Notes under the pieces: model-generated
Databases searched by the model: none
The model's input: only the letters and a program-made list of their open reading frames with translations
What the model was told of the DNA's origin: nothing
Assembly (NCBI GenBank): GCA_029884335.1
Contig: JAOUIA010000001.1
Location: 62,001-126,000 of the forward strand
DNA: 64,000 nt
From: Betaproteobacteria bacterium
GTDB taxonomy: Bacteria > Pseudomonadota > Gammaproteobacteria > Burkholderiales > Casimicrobiaceae
Reading direction: 5' to 3'
Program-made: the position numbers and the translations under genes
Shown: positions 34,852 through 45,268 of the stretch, in pieces
Layout: every line of letters begins with the position of its first letter
Position numbering within the stretch: position 1 is the first letter of the stretch

Positions 34852-35958
34852 ATGACCGACGACATCCTCAGGATCAAGTCCGCCGCCGAGACCCGGTGGG
34901 ACTGCGTGGCCTTCGGCGAAGTGATGCTGCGCCTCGACCCCGGCTTCGGCCGCGTGCGCAACGCGCGGAGCTTCCAGGTGTGGGAGGGCGGCGGCGAGTA
35001 CAACGTCGCGCGCGCCATGCGCAAGTGCTGGGGCAAGCGCGCTGCCGTGGTGACGGCGCTGCCGAAGAACGACCTCGGCTGGCTGGTCGAGGACCTCATC
35101 ATGCAGGGCGGCGTGGACATGTCGCACGTCAGGTGGCGCGACCACGACGGCATCGGCCGCAACACGCGCGTGGGGCTCAACTTCACCGAGAAGGGCTTCG
35201 GCATCCGCGCGGCGCTCGGCTGCTCGGACCGCGGCCACTCGTCGGCGTCGCAGATCAGGCCCGGCGAGTTCGACTGGGAGCGCATCTTCGGCGAGGAGGG
35301 CGTGCGCTGGTTCCACACCGGCGGCATCTTCGCGGCGCTCGACGCCGGCACCGCCGAGGCGGTCATCGAGGCCGTCGAGGCGGCGCGCAAGCACGGCACC
35401 GTCGTGTCCTACGACCTCAACTACCGCGCGTCGCTGTGGAAGAGCCAGGGCGGCCAGGCCGCGGCGCAGAAGGTCAACCGGCACATCGCCAGGTACGTCG
35501 ACGTGATGCTCGGCAACGAGGAGGACTTCACCGCCTGCCTCGGCTTCGAGGTCGAGGGCCTCGACGAGCACATCTCGGAGATCGACCCGGCGAACTTCAA
35601 GAAGATGATCGTGGAGGCGACGCGCCAGTTCCCGAACTTCAAGGTGGCGGCGACGACGCTGCGCAACGCGAAGACGGCGTCGTTCAACGACTGGTCGGCG
35701 ATCCTCTACGCCGGCGGGCAGTTCTACCAGTCGATGCTGCGCGAGGACCTCGAGATCTACGACCGCGTGGGCGGCGGCGACGGCTTCGCCTCGGGGCTCG
35801 CCTACGCGTTCCTCGAAAGCAAGGGACCGCAGGCGGCGGTCGAGTACGGCGCCGCGCACGGCGCGCTCGCCATGACCACGCCGGGCGACACGTCGATGGT
35901 GCGCGCCCCGGAGGTCGAGGCGGTGATGAAGGGCAAGGGGGCGCGCGTCATCCGCTGA
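34852..35958 (+). CDS. kdgK: 2-keto-3-deoxygluconate kinase (PfkB family)
   Basis: A 368-residue sugar kinase. The PfkB signatures are visible: FGEVMLRLDPG at the start, GGGEYNVARAM near residue 44, and the catalytic-base motif DRVGGGDGFASGLAYAF near 304, followed by GAAHGALAMTTPGD. The length is above the usual about 310-340 because of an insert near 225-250 (FEVEGLDEHISEIDPANFKK). It is coupled with the aldolase gene just upstream; substrate inferred from this pairing. It converges on msrB across a perfect inverted repeat. Confidence 0.9.
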   Translation: MTDDILRIKSAAETRWDCVAFGEVMLRLDPGFGRVRNARSFQVWEGGGEYNVARAMRKCWGKRAAVVTALPKNDLGWLVEDLIMQGGVDMSHVRWRDHDGIGRNTRVGLNFTEKGFGIRAALGCSDRGHSSASQIRPGEFDWERIFGEEGVRWFHTGGIFAALDAGTAEAVIEAVEAARKHGTVVSYDLNYRASLWKSQGGQAAAQKVNRHIARYVDVMLGNEEDFTACLGFEVEGLDEHISEIDPANFKKMIVEATRQFPNFKVAATTLRNAKTASFNDWSAILYAGGQFYQSMLREDLEIYDRVGGGDGFASGLAYAFLESKGPQAAVEYGAAHGALAMTTPGDTSMVRAPEVEAVMKGKGARVIR

Positions 35959-36000
35959 GCGCGGTCGCACGGGTCTCGTGCAAGTGACCTGGAAGGTTCC

Positions 36001-36074
36001 GTCGTCCCCGCGCAGGCGGGGACCCAGCGTCGTTCGAGTGAGAGTCACTGGGTCCCCGCCTGCGCGGGGACGAC
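36001..36074. repeat. Perfect inverted repeat, GTCCCCGCGCAGGCGGGGAC family
   Basis: Two 27-nt arms (36001-36027 and 36048-36074) are exact reverse complements around a 20-nt loop. Each arm is also nearly palindromic by itself. It sits between the convergent kdgK and msrB genes. It shares the core with the copies at 19551-19619. Confidence 0.88.
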
Positions 36075-36102
36075 GAATTGAACTAGCCGACTTGTAGGGG
36101 CC

Positions 36103-36504
36103 TCAAGACGCCTTCGGCTCGAACCTGAGCGCCGCCGAGTTCATGCAATAACGCAGCCCCGTGGGCTCCGGGCCGTCGGGGAACACGTGGCCGAGGTGGG
36201 CGTCGCACGACGCGCAGACGACCTCGGTGCGGCGCATGAAGAAGCTGCTGTCGTCCTTTTCCGCGACGCTCTCCCTGGCCATGGGCGCGTAGAACGACGG
36301 CCAGCCGGTGCCGGAGTCGAACTTCGTCGCCGCATCGAACAGCGGCCGGCCACAGCACACGCAGGCGTAGGTGCCCGCCCGGTGCTCGTCCCAGTGCTCG
36401 CCGCTGAAGGCGCGCTCGGTGCCCTTCCTGCGCGTCACGCGGTACTGCTCGGGGGTCAGCTCGGCGCGCCACTGCGCGTCGGTCTTCGTCACCTTTTCCG
36501 CCAT
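36103..36504 (-). CDS. msrB: Peptide-methionine (R)-S-oxide reductase
   Basis: A 133-residue cytoplasmic enzyme that repairs oxidised methionine. The two zinc CxxC motifs (CVCCGRPLF and CASCDAHLG), the core [10 protein letters not shown], and the catalytic Cys in [11 protein letters not shown] are present; the length is normal. The ATG at 36504 has AAGGAGG at the correct spacing. It stands alone; the kdgK gene converges from the other side. Confidence 0.95.
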   Translation of the reverse strand: MAEKVTKTDAQWRAELTPEQYRVTRRKGTERAFSGEHWDEHRAGTYACVCCGRPLFDAATKFDSGTGWPSFYAPMARESVAEKDDSSFFMRRTEVVCASCDAHLGHVFPDGPEPTGLRYCMNSAALRFEPKAS

Positions 36505-36533
36505 GGCACGGGCCTCCTTGCCCGGTCGCTTGG

Positions 36534-36539
36534 TATAGT
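36534..36539 (+). promoter_or_regulatory. Possible -10 box upstream of the MFS gene
   Basis: TATAGT lies 57 nt before the MFS start. No clear -35 box. Weak call. Confidence 0.3.
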
Positions 36540-36595
36540 CCGATGGTACGCCACGCGCCGTAGGTCGATCGCGCGCGCCCCCTCCTTACACCCCA

Positions 36596-37792
36596 TTGGA
36601 CGCCGCCCCCGCCGATTCGTTGCGCCGCGATGCCCGCGTCATCGGGCTGGTGGGACTCGCGCACGCGACATCGCACGTGTTCCAGCTCGCGCTGCCTCCG
36701 CTCTTTCCGCTGCTGCGCGCGGAGTTCGGGGTCTCCTGGACGCTGCTCGGCGCGCTGGTCGGCGTGTTCTACGCGGCATCGGGCATCACGCAGTTCGCCG
36801 CCGGCTTCTGGGTCGACCGGCTCGGCGCGCGGCCGGTGCTGCTCGCGGGTCTCGCATTGCTGGCGGGCGGCGCGCTCGCCGGGTCGCTCGCTCCCGGCGT
36901 GGGCTGGCTGTTCCCCGTGGCGGCGCTGATGGGGGTGGGCAACGGCGTGTTCCACCCCGCCGACTTCGCGATCCTCAACGCGAACGTCGCGCCGGGGCGG
37001 CTGGGCCACGCCTACTCGACGCACGGGATAGGCGGCACGCTGGGCTATGCGCTCGCGCCGGTTGCGAGCTTCGGGCTCGCCACGGCCATCGGCTGGCGTG
37101 GCGCGCTGGCGGTGTTCGGCGTCGTCGGGCTGGTGATGCTCGGGCTGATGGCGACCCAGCGCGCGTGGCTGCGCTCCGAGCGTCACCCGGAGGCGCACGC
37201 GCACACGTTGCGCGGCAGCTTCGCGCTCTTCGCGCAGGCGCCGATCCTCGCGTGCTTCGCCTACTTCATCGTGCAGACGATGGCGAGTGTGGGCATGCAG
37301 ACGTTCGGCGGCAGCGCGCTCAACGACGCATTCGCCGTCCCGCTCGCGATCGCGAACTCGGCGGTCACGGCCTACCTGCTCGGGGGCGCGCCCGGCATCC
37401 TCGCCGGCGGGTTCCTCGCCGCGCGCACGGACCGGCACGACCGCGTGGCCGCGATCGGGCTCGGCGTTGCGGCAGTGTTGACGGCCGTCGTCGCGACGGG
37501 GGTGCCGATGCCGCTGCTGCTGCCGCTGTTCGCGGCGATCGGCTTCGCCATGGGCGCGACCGGCCCTTCGCGCGACCTGATCGTGCGCAGCGCGACGCCG
37601 CGCGGCGCATCGGGCCGGGTCTACGGATTCGTCTACTCCGGGCTCGACCTCGGCGCGACGCTGGGGCCGCTGTGGCTGGGCTTCATGCTGGACCAGCGCA
37701 TGGCCCAGGGGATGTTCGTCGCCATCGCGGGCCTGTTCGCCTTGTCGATCGTCACCGTGCTGTCGGCGCGGCGGGCGATCGCAGCCACCTGA
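36596..37792 (+). CDS. Major facilitator superfamily transporter
   Basis: A 398-residue inner-membrane transporter with about 12 hydrophobic segments. The MFS loop motif is visible as GFWVDRLGARPVLLAG near residue 75. The N-terminal HATSHVFQLALPPLFPLL and the central GIGGTLGYALAP are typical of the fosmidomycin-resistance (Fsr)-like group of MFS exporters. The TTG start at 36596 has no clear ribosome site; a GTG about 18 codons further would also be possible but would trim the first helix. The substrate is unknown. It lies 11 nt before the SDR gene. Confidence 0.85.
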   Translation: MDAAPADSLRRDARVIGLVGLAHATSHVFQLALPPLFPLLRAEFGVSWTLLGALVGVFYAASGITQFAAGFWVDRLGARPVLLAGLALLAGGALAGSLAPGVGWLFPVAALMGVGNGVFHPADFAILNANVAPGRLGHAYSTHGIGGTLGYALAPVASFGLATAIGWRGALAVFGVVGLVMLGLMATQRAWLRSERHPEAHAHTLRGSFALFAQAPILACFAYFIVQTMASVGMQTFGGSALNDAFAVPLAIANSAVTAYLLGGAPGILAGGFLAARTDRHDRVAAIGLGVAAVLTAVVATGVPMPLLLPLFAAIGFAMGATGPSRDLIVRSATPRGASGRVYGFVYSGLDLGATLGPLWLGFMLDQRMAQGMFVAIAGLFALSIVTVLSARRAIAAT

Positions 37793-37803
37793 AGGATCAT
37801 CGC

Positions 37804-38583
37804 ATGGACCTCGGCATCGCAGGGCGGCGCGCGCTGGTGTGCGCGTCGAGCAAGGGGCTGGGACGCGGCTGCGCGCAGGCGCTGGCGGATGCCGGCTGCG
37901 AAGTGACGATCCTCGCGCGCACCGCGGCGGAGGTCGAGCGCGCGGCGCAGGAGATCGGCGCGCGCGCGGGGCGCAAGGTGGCGTGGGTCGCCTGCGACAT
38001 CACTACCGCGGAAGGCCGCGCGCAGGCGCTGGCCGCGTGCCCGCAGCCGGACATCCTCGTCAACAACGCGGGCGGCCCGCCGCCGGGCGACTTCCGCGAC
38101 TGGACGCGCGAGCACTGGATCCGCGCGCTGGAAGCGAACATGCTGACGCCGATCGAGCTGATCAAGGCGACGGTCGACGGCATGATCGAGCGCAAGTTCG
38201 GGCGCATCGTGAACATCACGTCGTCGGCGGTGAAGGCGCCCATCGACATCCTCGGCCTGTCCAACGGCGCGCGCAGCGGCCTCACCGGCTTCGTCGCCGG
38301 CATTGCGCGCAAGGTGGCGCGCCACAACGTGACGATCAACAACCTGCTGCCGGGGCCGTTCGACACCGACCGGCTGGCGTCGAACTTCGCCACGCGCGCG
38401 AAGTCGACGGGAGCGAACGTCGAGACGCTGCGCGCCCAGGCGGCGGCGACGAACCCCACGGGGCGCTTCGGCCTGCCCGAGGAGTTCGGCGCGGCCTGTG
38501 CGTTCCTGTGCAGCGAGCGGGCGAGCTTCATCGTCGGCCAGAACCTGCTGATCGACGGCGGCCAGTACCCCGGCACATTCTGA
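37804..38583 (+). CDS. Atypical SDR-family protein lacking the Tyr-Lys pair
   Basis: A 259-residue short-chain dehydrogenase relative. The glycine-rich motif CASSKGLGRG is near residue 13, VNNAGG near 87, and the active-site Ser in NITSSAV near 140. Where the catalytic YxxxK is expected (13 residues after that Ser), the protein has SNGAR (153-157), so Tyr and Lys are replaced. This subgroup is known in many bacteria and may use another mechanism or have lost redox activity. The C-terminus (GQNLLIDGGQYPGTF) is normal. It is probably in an operon with the MFS and GST genes. Confidence 0.85.
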   Translation: MDLGIAGRRALVCASSKGLGRGCAQALADAGCEVTILARTAAEVERAAQEIGARAGRKVAWVACDITTAEGRAQALAACPQPDILVNNAGGPPPGDFRDWTREHWIRALEANMLTPIELIKATVDGMIERKFGRIVNITSSAVKAPIDILGLSNGARSGLTGFVAGIARKVARHNVTINNLLPGPFDTDRLASNFATRAKSTGANVETLRAQAAATNPTGRFGLPEEFGAACAFLCSERASFIVGQNLLIDGGQYPGTF

Positions 38584-38619
38584 CCTGTGCCCCCGATGCC
38601 CGATCCCTGATACCTCAGC
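38584..38619. repeat. CCCGATCCCTGAT intergenic repeat, copy 1
   Basis: The entire gap between the SDR and GST genes is a C-rich motif (CCCGATGCCCGATCCCTGAT) with no ribosome site. The same motif, in the same orientation relative to the downstream gene, fills the prpD-acnA gap (45227-45268). Confidence 0.55.
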
Positions 38620-39318
38620 ATGATCGACTTCCACTACTGGACCACGCCCAACGGCCACAAGGTCACCATCTTCCTCGAGGAGACCGGGCTGCCCTACCGC
38701 ATCAGGCCGGTGAACATCGGCAAGGGCCACCAGTTCGAGGACGAGTTCCTCGCGATCTCGCCCAACAACCGCATTCCGGCGATCGTCGACCACGCTCCCC
38801 CCGACGGCGGGGCGCCGCTGACGCTGATGGAGTCGGGCGCGATCCTGCTCTACCTGGCCGGCAAGACCGGTCGTTTCTACCCGCGCGACCTGCGCGGTCG
38901 CTGCGAGGTCGTGCAGTGGCTGTTCTGGCAGATGGCGGGCCTGGGGCCGATGGCGGGGCAGACCCATCACTTCGTGCACTACGCGCCGCAGCCGATCGAC
39001 TACGCGATCGACCGCTACGTGCGCGAGACGGGACGCCTCTACGGCGTGCTCAACAAGCGCCTCGCCGACCGCGAGTATGTCGCCGGCGACTACTCGATCG
39101 CCGACATGGCCTGCTACCCCTGGGTGCTGCCGCAGCGGCAGAAGCAGGACATGGCGCACTTCCCGCACCTCGCGCGCTGGAAGGAGGCGATCGCTGCGCG
39201 GCCCGCCGTGCAGCGGGCCTACGCGATCGCGAAGGAGGTCAACCCGCAGCCGCAGGCACCGACCGGCGCGGAGGAGCGCAAGGTGCTGTTCGGCCAGGAT
39301 CGCACCACCGTCCGCTGA
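38620..39318 (+). CDS. Glutathione S-transferase family protein (YfcG-like)
   Basis: A 232-residue glutathione transferase. The N-terminal thioredoxin-like domain has DFHYWTTPNGHKVTIFLEE, GNNRIPAIVDH-type region (seen as PNNRIPAIVDH) and the glutathione-binding ESGAILLYLAGKTG; the all-helical domain follows from about 90. The TTPNG motif fits the YfcG/YghU group of disulfide-bond oxidoreductases of the Nu class. No ribosome site is evident; the gap upstream is a repeat. It converges on ttcA across repeat locus C. Confidence 0.88.
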   Translation: MIDFHYWTTPNGHKVTIFLEETGLPYRIRPVNIGKGHQFEDEFLAISPNNRIPAIVDHAPPDGGAPLTLMESGAILLYLAGKTGRFYPRDLRGRCEVVQWLFWQMAGLGPMAGQTHHFVHYAPQPIDYAIDRYVRETGRLYGVLNKRLADREYVAGDYSIADMACYPWVLPQRQKQDMAHFPHLARWKEAIAARPAVQRAYAIAKEVNPQPQAPTGAEERKVLFGQDRTTVR

Positions 39319-39322
39319 CATC

Positions 39323-39399
39323 GGAAAGTAGGGTCAGACTCGACTTTCCCGATTCGGCCTCGCCAGCGCTGCGGAAAGTCGAGTCTGACCCTACTTTCC
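39323..39399. repeat. Inverted pair of 27-bp GTCAGACTCG repeats, locus C
   Basis: A plus copy (39323-39349) and a minus copy (39373-39399) are exact reverse complements over 27 bp with a 23-nt loop. The pair lies between convergent GST and ttcA, 4 nt after the GST stop. Confidence 0.9.
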
Positions 39400-39419
39400 G
39401 CCGGGGGCGGGCTGGCGCG

Positions 39420-40385
39420 TCACTGGTCCGCAGCGATGGTGATCGCGCCGGGGGCTGCAACGGTGCGCTCGATCGCCGCCTCGAGCGAAGTGTCGACGTC
39501 GAAAGCCATGTCGCCCTCGGCGTCGGGCGCGCCGGTCGCGCGCACGCCTGCGAAGTCGTGCAGGCGCCGGTCGAGCAGGTGCGACGGCGTCACCGTGGAC
39601 AGCGCCGAGAAGATCGAGTCGAGCCGGCCCGGGTGCCGGCGCTCCCACTCGCGCAGCATCGCCGTCACCTGCTTGCGCTGCAGGTGCTCCTGCGAGCCGC
39701 AGAGGTTGCAGGGGATGATCGGGAAGGCCATCGCTTCGGCGTAGCGGGCGAGGTCGCGCTCGCGCACGTAGGCCAGCGGGCGGATCACCACGTTGCGGCC
39801 GTCGTCGGAGAGGAGCTTCGGCGGCATCGTCTTGAGCTTGCCGCCGAAGAACAGGTTGAGGAAGAACGTCGCCATCAGGTCGTCGCGGTGGTGGCCGAGC
39901 GCGATCTTCGTCGCTCCCACCTCCTGCGCGACGCGGTAGAGCACGCCGCGACGCAGCCGCGAGCACAGCGAGCACATCGTCCCGCCCTCGGGGATCACCC
40001 GCCTGACGACGCTGTAGGTGTCCTGCTCCTCGATGCGGTACGGCACGCCGCGCTCGGCGAGGTAGCGGGGCAGCACGTCGGCGGGAAAGCCCGGCTGCTT
40101 CTGGTCGAGGTTGACCGCGATGACGTCGAACTGCACGGGCGCCGCGTCCTTGAGCGTCAGCAGGATGTCGAGCAGCCCGTAGCTGTCCTTGCCGCCGGAG
40201 AGGCAGACCATCACGCGGTCGCCCTGCCCGATCATCGCGTAGTCGGCGATCGCCTGGCCCACGAGGCGGCGCAGGCGCTTCCGCAGCTTGTTCGTCTCGA
40301 ACTCGGCCTTGCGCGGGTCGCGCGAGCGCGCCGGCGCCGCCTCGCGGGCGGGAGCGTCGTCCGGAGCGGGAGAGGCTCGTTCCAT
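39420..40385 (-). CDS. ttcA: tRNA 2-thiocytidine(32) synthetase TtcA
   Basis: A 321-residue enzyme that thiolates cytidine 32 in some tRNAs using an Fe-S cluster and ATP. The PP-loop motif [10 protein letters not shown] near residue 62, the cluster cysteines in [11 protein letters not shown] and the IPCNLCGSQ motif are present. The N-terminal 30 residues are Ala/Pro-rich and variable. The ATG at 40385 is the only plausible start. It sits 32 nt from the wHTH-like gene's stop on the same strand. Confidence 0.95.
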   Translation of the reverse strand: MERASPAPDDAPAREAAPARSRDPRKAEFETNKLRKRLRRLVGQAIADYAMIGQGDRVMVCLSGGKDSYGLLDILLTLKDAAPVQFDVIAVNLDQKQPGFPADVLPRYLAERGVPYRIEEQDTYSVVRRVIPEGGTMCSLCSRLRRGVLYRVAQEVGATKIALGHHRDDLMATFFLNLFFGGKLKTMPPKLLSDDGRNVVIRPLAYVRERDLARYAEAMAFPIIPCNLCGSQEHLQRKQVTAMLREWERRHPGRLDSIFSALSTVTPSHLLDRRLHDFAGVRATGAPDAEGDMAFDVDTSLEAAIERTVAAPGAITIAADQ

Positions 40386-40417
40386 GGCGACGGATTCTAC
40401 CGCCGCCGGGGAGAGGG

Positions 40418-40693
40418 TCAGTCGGCGGCGGCGACCTGTGGCTCGCCGGCGAGCGCGCGCGCCTCGTCGGCCGAGAGCAGCGCGATCAATCCGAGGCCGG
40501 CGAGGTGCGTGAGGTCGCGCTCGAGGCGCACGGGAGCGATGTGATGCAGCGCCGCGAACTGGGCGAGCCCGCGCGGCCGGTCGAGCAGCACCAGCACGCG
40601 GCGCTGCACGATCGACAGGCCGTGCGCCGGCTGCTGCACCTCCGCCTCGCCGGCGAACGTGCGCACGCAGATGGTGGTCGGGTCGAAGTGCAT
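40418..40693 (-). CDS. Small winged-helix-like protein
   Basis: A 91-residue protein. The middle ([20 protein letters not shown], then [17 protein letters not shown]) has the spacing of a winged-helix DNA-binding domain, as in MarR- or DprA-type wHTH parts. It reads divergently from the ParA-like gene with 135 nt between starts. The ATG at 40693 is followed by a protein-like sequence, and the frame before it is Arg-rich noise. The role is unknown; regulation of the adjacent parA-like gene is possible. Confidence 0.65.
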   Translation of the reverse strand: MHFDPTTICVRTFAGEAEVQQPAHGLSIVQRRVLVLLDRPRGLAQFAALHHIAPVRLERDLTHLAGLGLIALLSADEARALAGEPQVAAAD

Positions 40694-40828
40694 CGGACGG
40701 GTCGCGGACGTCGGCTTGCAGCGCAGCAATCGACGTGCCTGCCGGCTCCGTGCCCGACGGGCGGTCGCCCCACCCGCGGTTCCGCTAGACTTGCGGCGGA
40801 CAAGCGTGCCTACGAAAGGCGGAGCAAC

Positions 40829-41464
40829 GTGCAGACGATCCTGGTCGCGAACCCGAAGGGCGGCAGCGGCAAGACCACCGTGGCGACGAACGTTGCCGGC
40901 TTCCTGGCGGGGAAGCGCCAGCGCGTGGTGCTCGCCGACGAGGACCCGCAGCAGTCGTCCACCCAGTGGCTCGCGCGACGCCCCGCGCTGTTTCCCGCGG
41001 TGAAGCCGATGCCGCCGGAACGGCGGGAGCTGCGGGAACTCGACCCGCACTACGTGGTGATCGACAGCCCCGCCGGACTGCACGGCGAGCGCCTGCGCGA
41101 CGAGGTCCGCCGCGCCGACGTCATGCTCGTGCCGATCACGCCGTCCGTGTTCGACATGGCGGCCACCGCGCGCTTCCTCGCACAGATTGCGGAGTACAAG
41201 GCGGTGAAGGAGGGCGGGCTGGCGATCGCGGTCGTCGCCAACCGCGTCGACGCGCGCACGCACAGCGCGGCGGAACTGGACGCGTTCCTGCAGGGCGCGC
41301 CGTTCCCCCTGGTCGCCCACCTGCGCGACACGCAGGTCTACGTGCACTGCGCGCGCGACGGCGCCTCGGTGTTCGACCTGCCGCGCTCGCGCGCCGAGGC
41401 CGACTGGGAGCAGTGGCGGCCGCTCACGCGCTGGCTGGCGAAGCAGGCGCGCGCGGCCGGCTGA
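40829..41464 (+). CDS. ParA-family ATPase
   Basis: A 211-residue P-loop ATPase of the ParA/MinD group. The deviant Walker A is NPKGGSGKTTVATNVAG (9-16 core), the switch region is VVIDSPAG near 77 and LVPITPS near 97. The short size and the absence of a ParB gene beside it resemble plasmid-type or orphan ParA proteins that place protein clusters in the cell. The GTG at 40829 has GGAG 5 nt upstream. Cargo is unknown. Confidence 0.9.
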   Translation: MQTILVANPKGGSGKTTVATNVAGFLAGKRQRVVLADEDPQQSSTQWLARRPALFPAVKPMPPERRELRELDPHYVVIDSPAGLHGERLRDEVRRADVMLVPITPSVFDMAATARFLAQIAEYKAVKEGGLAIAVVANRVDARTHSAAELDAFLQGAPFPLVAHLRDTQVYVHCARDGASVFDLPRSRAEADWEQWRPLTRWLAKQARAAG

Positions 41465-41482
41465 CCGCGGCCGGACGCCGCG

Positions 41483-41875
41483 TCACTTCTTGGCGGCGAA
41501 CTTCTTGCGGCACTCGCCGATCGGCTCGTTGTACACCTTCGGCTTCCAGTCGCCGCCGGTCCTCGACACGTAGTTCGCCACCAGGCGGTAGCGCGTGCAC
41601 GGCGCCATGTCGATCTCGATGTCCTGGTACTCCGGGCGGAACATGCCGCGCGCGCTCTCGAAATGCACGCTGACCAAGTGCTTGCCGGGCGGGAGGGGAT
41701 CGGAGCGCCGCGGGTTGCGCGGGCTCGCACCGTCGATCCTGTTGATCGTCGCCGGGGCCTCCTTGCGCGTTTCCCGGGCGTCACCGGACTCGACGAGCGC
41801 GTAGGGCTGGTCGTAGGGGCCGGCGATGGCAGCGCCGGCGAGAAGCGCAAGGCTGGCGGCAAGCAAGCGGATCAT
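41483..41875 (-). CDS. Small exported protein of unknown function
   Basis: A 130-residue protein with a signal peptide (MIRLLAASLALLAGAAIAG). The mature part contains DPLPPGKHLVSVHFES and DIEIDMAPCTRYRLVANYVS, a pattern of a beta-sandwich domain, and two cysteines (near 93 and 121) that may pair in the periplasm. I do not recognise a family. The ATG at 41875 has GAGG about 7 nt upstream. It converges on the ParA gene. Confidence 0.75.
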   Translation of the reverse strand: MIRLLAASLALLAGAAIAGPYDQPYALVESGDARETRKEAPATINRIDGASPRNPRRSDPLPPGKHLVSVHFESARGMFRPEYQDIEIDMAPCTRYRLVANYVSRTGGDWKPKVYNEPIGECRKKFAAKK

Positions 41876-41933
41876 CGGAACCTCACGTGTTGACCTGCAC
41901 GGCAAGCCGATTGTAGCCCGGCGCCGGATGCGA

Positions 41934-41958
41934 AAACGCCGGCGCTGGGCCGGCGTTT
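41934..41958 (-). terminator. Hairpin terminator after the repeat lipoprotein gene
   Basis: A perfect 10-bp stem (AAACGCCGGC and its complement) with a 5-nt loop, followed in the minus direction by TTTT. It lies 24 nt after the stop of the lipoprotein gene, so it probably ends that transcript. Confidence 0.75.
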
Positions 41959-41981
41959 CGTCCTGCCGAGCGGTTGGCTCT

Positions 41982-42323
41982 TTACTTCTTTGCGGCGTCC
42001 TTCGCGGCGTCGACGGCCTTCGCCGCGGCGTCCTTGGTCGCGTCGGCGGCCTTGGCGGTCGCGTCGGCGGCGGCCTTGGCCGCGTCGGCGGCGGCATCCT
42101 TGGTCGCGTCGGCGGCCTTGGCGGTCGCGTCGGCGGCGGCCTTGGTTGCATCGGTCGCAGCGGCCTTGGTGGCGTCGACGGCGGCCGAGGCGGCGGCCTT
42201 GGTCGCTTCGGCAGCCTTGGCGGCTTCGGCCTTCGCCTTGTCGGCGGCCTGTTGCGAGGACTGGCCGCAGGCGGCCAGCGTGGCCGCGAGCGCCAGCGCG
42301 GTCAGCGTGGCAATGGTGCGCAT
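41982..42323 (-). CDS. Alanine-rich repeat lipoprotein
   Basis: A 113-residue probable lipoprotein. A signal peptide ends in the lipobox LAAC (Cys19). The rest is built of ATKAAADATAKAADATKDAA-type 11-residue units, alternating Ala, Lys, Asp and Thr, and is predicted to be one amphipathic helix like LEA or apolipoprotein helices. The repeats are nearly identical at DNA level over about 170 nt. The ATG at 42323 follows GGAGAG. A stress role is possible but not shown. Confidence 0.8.
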   Translation of the reverse strand: MRTIATLTALALAATLAACGQSSQQAADKAKAEAAKAAEATKAAASAAVDATKAAATDATKAAADATAKAADATKDAAADAAKAAADATAKAADATKDAAAKAVDAAKDAAKK

Positions 42324-42490
42324 GTTCGAGGACTCTCCGGAGTGTGTGGGGGCCAGCGTCGCTGGCTCATGGAGCGGCGCACAATAGAAGGCGCCGCAAC
42401 CTTGGAAGTATAGCCGAACCGGCCGGTCGTCTACAGTCGGGGTGGCAATCTGCCGGATAGCCGCCGCTGGCGTTGCGGCACTGCAACATC

Positions 42491-42514
42491 GGCGGGCGGC
42501 CCGGGCCGCCCGCC
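42491..42514 (-). terminator. GC palindrome after acnA
   Basis: A 24-nt perfect palindrome (GGCGGGCGGCCC and its complement) lies 6 nt beyond the acnA stop. It has no T run; it may be a terminator stem or an mRNA end protector. Confidence 0.5.
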
Positions 42515-42520
42515 GGCCCT

Positions 42521-45226
<2,706 letters not shown>

Positions 45227-45268
45227 GGGTGTCGGGGATCGGGAATCAGGGATCGGGGGTCGGGGAGG
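45227..45268. repeat. G-rich GGGATCGGG repeat in the prpD-acnA gap, copy 2
   Basis: The gap consists of five or more runs of three or more G on the plus strand (GGGGATCGGGAATCAGGGATC and further), i.e. C-rich on the transcribed strand, with G-quadruplex potential on the template. It matches the motif at 38584-38619. Confidence 0.6.

Noticed and set aside
42000-42200. CRISPR-like repeats in the lipoprotein gene region
   Set aside because: The repeats are in frame and code for a regular Ala-rich helix; no spacers are present.
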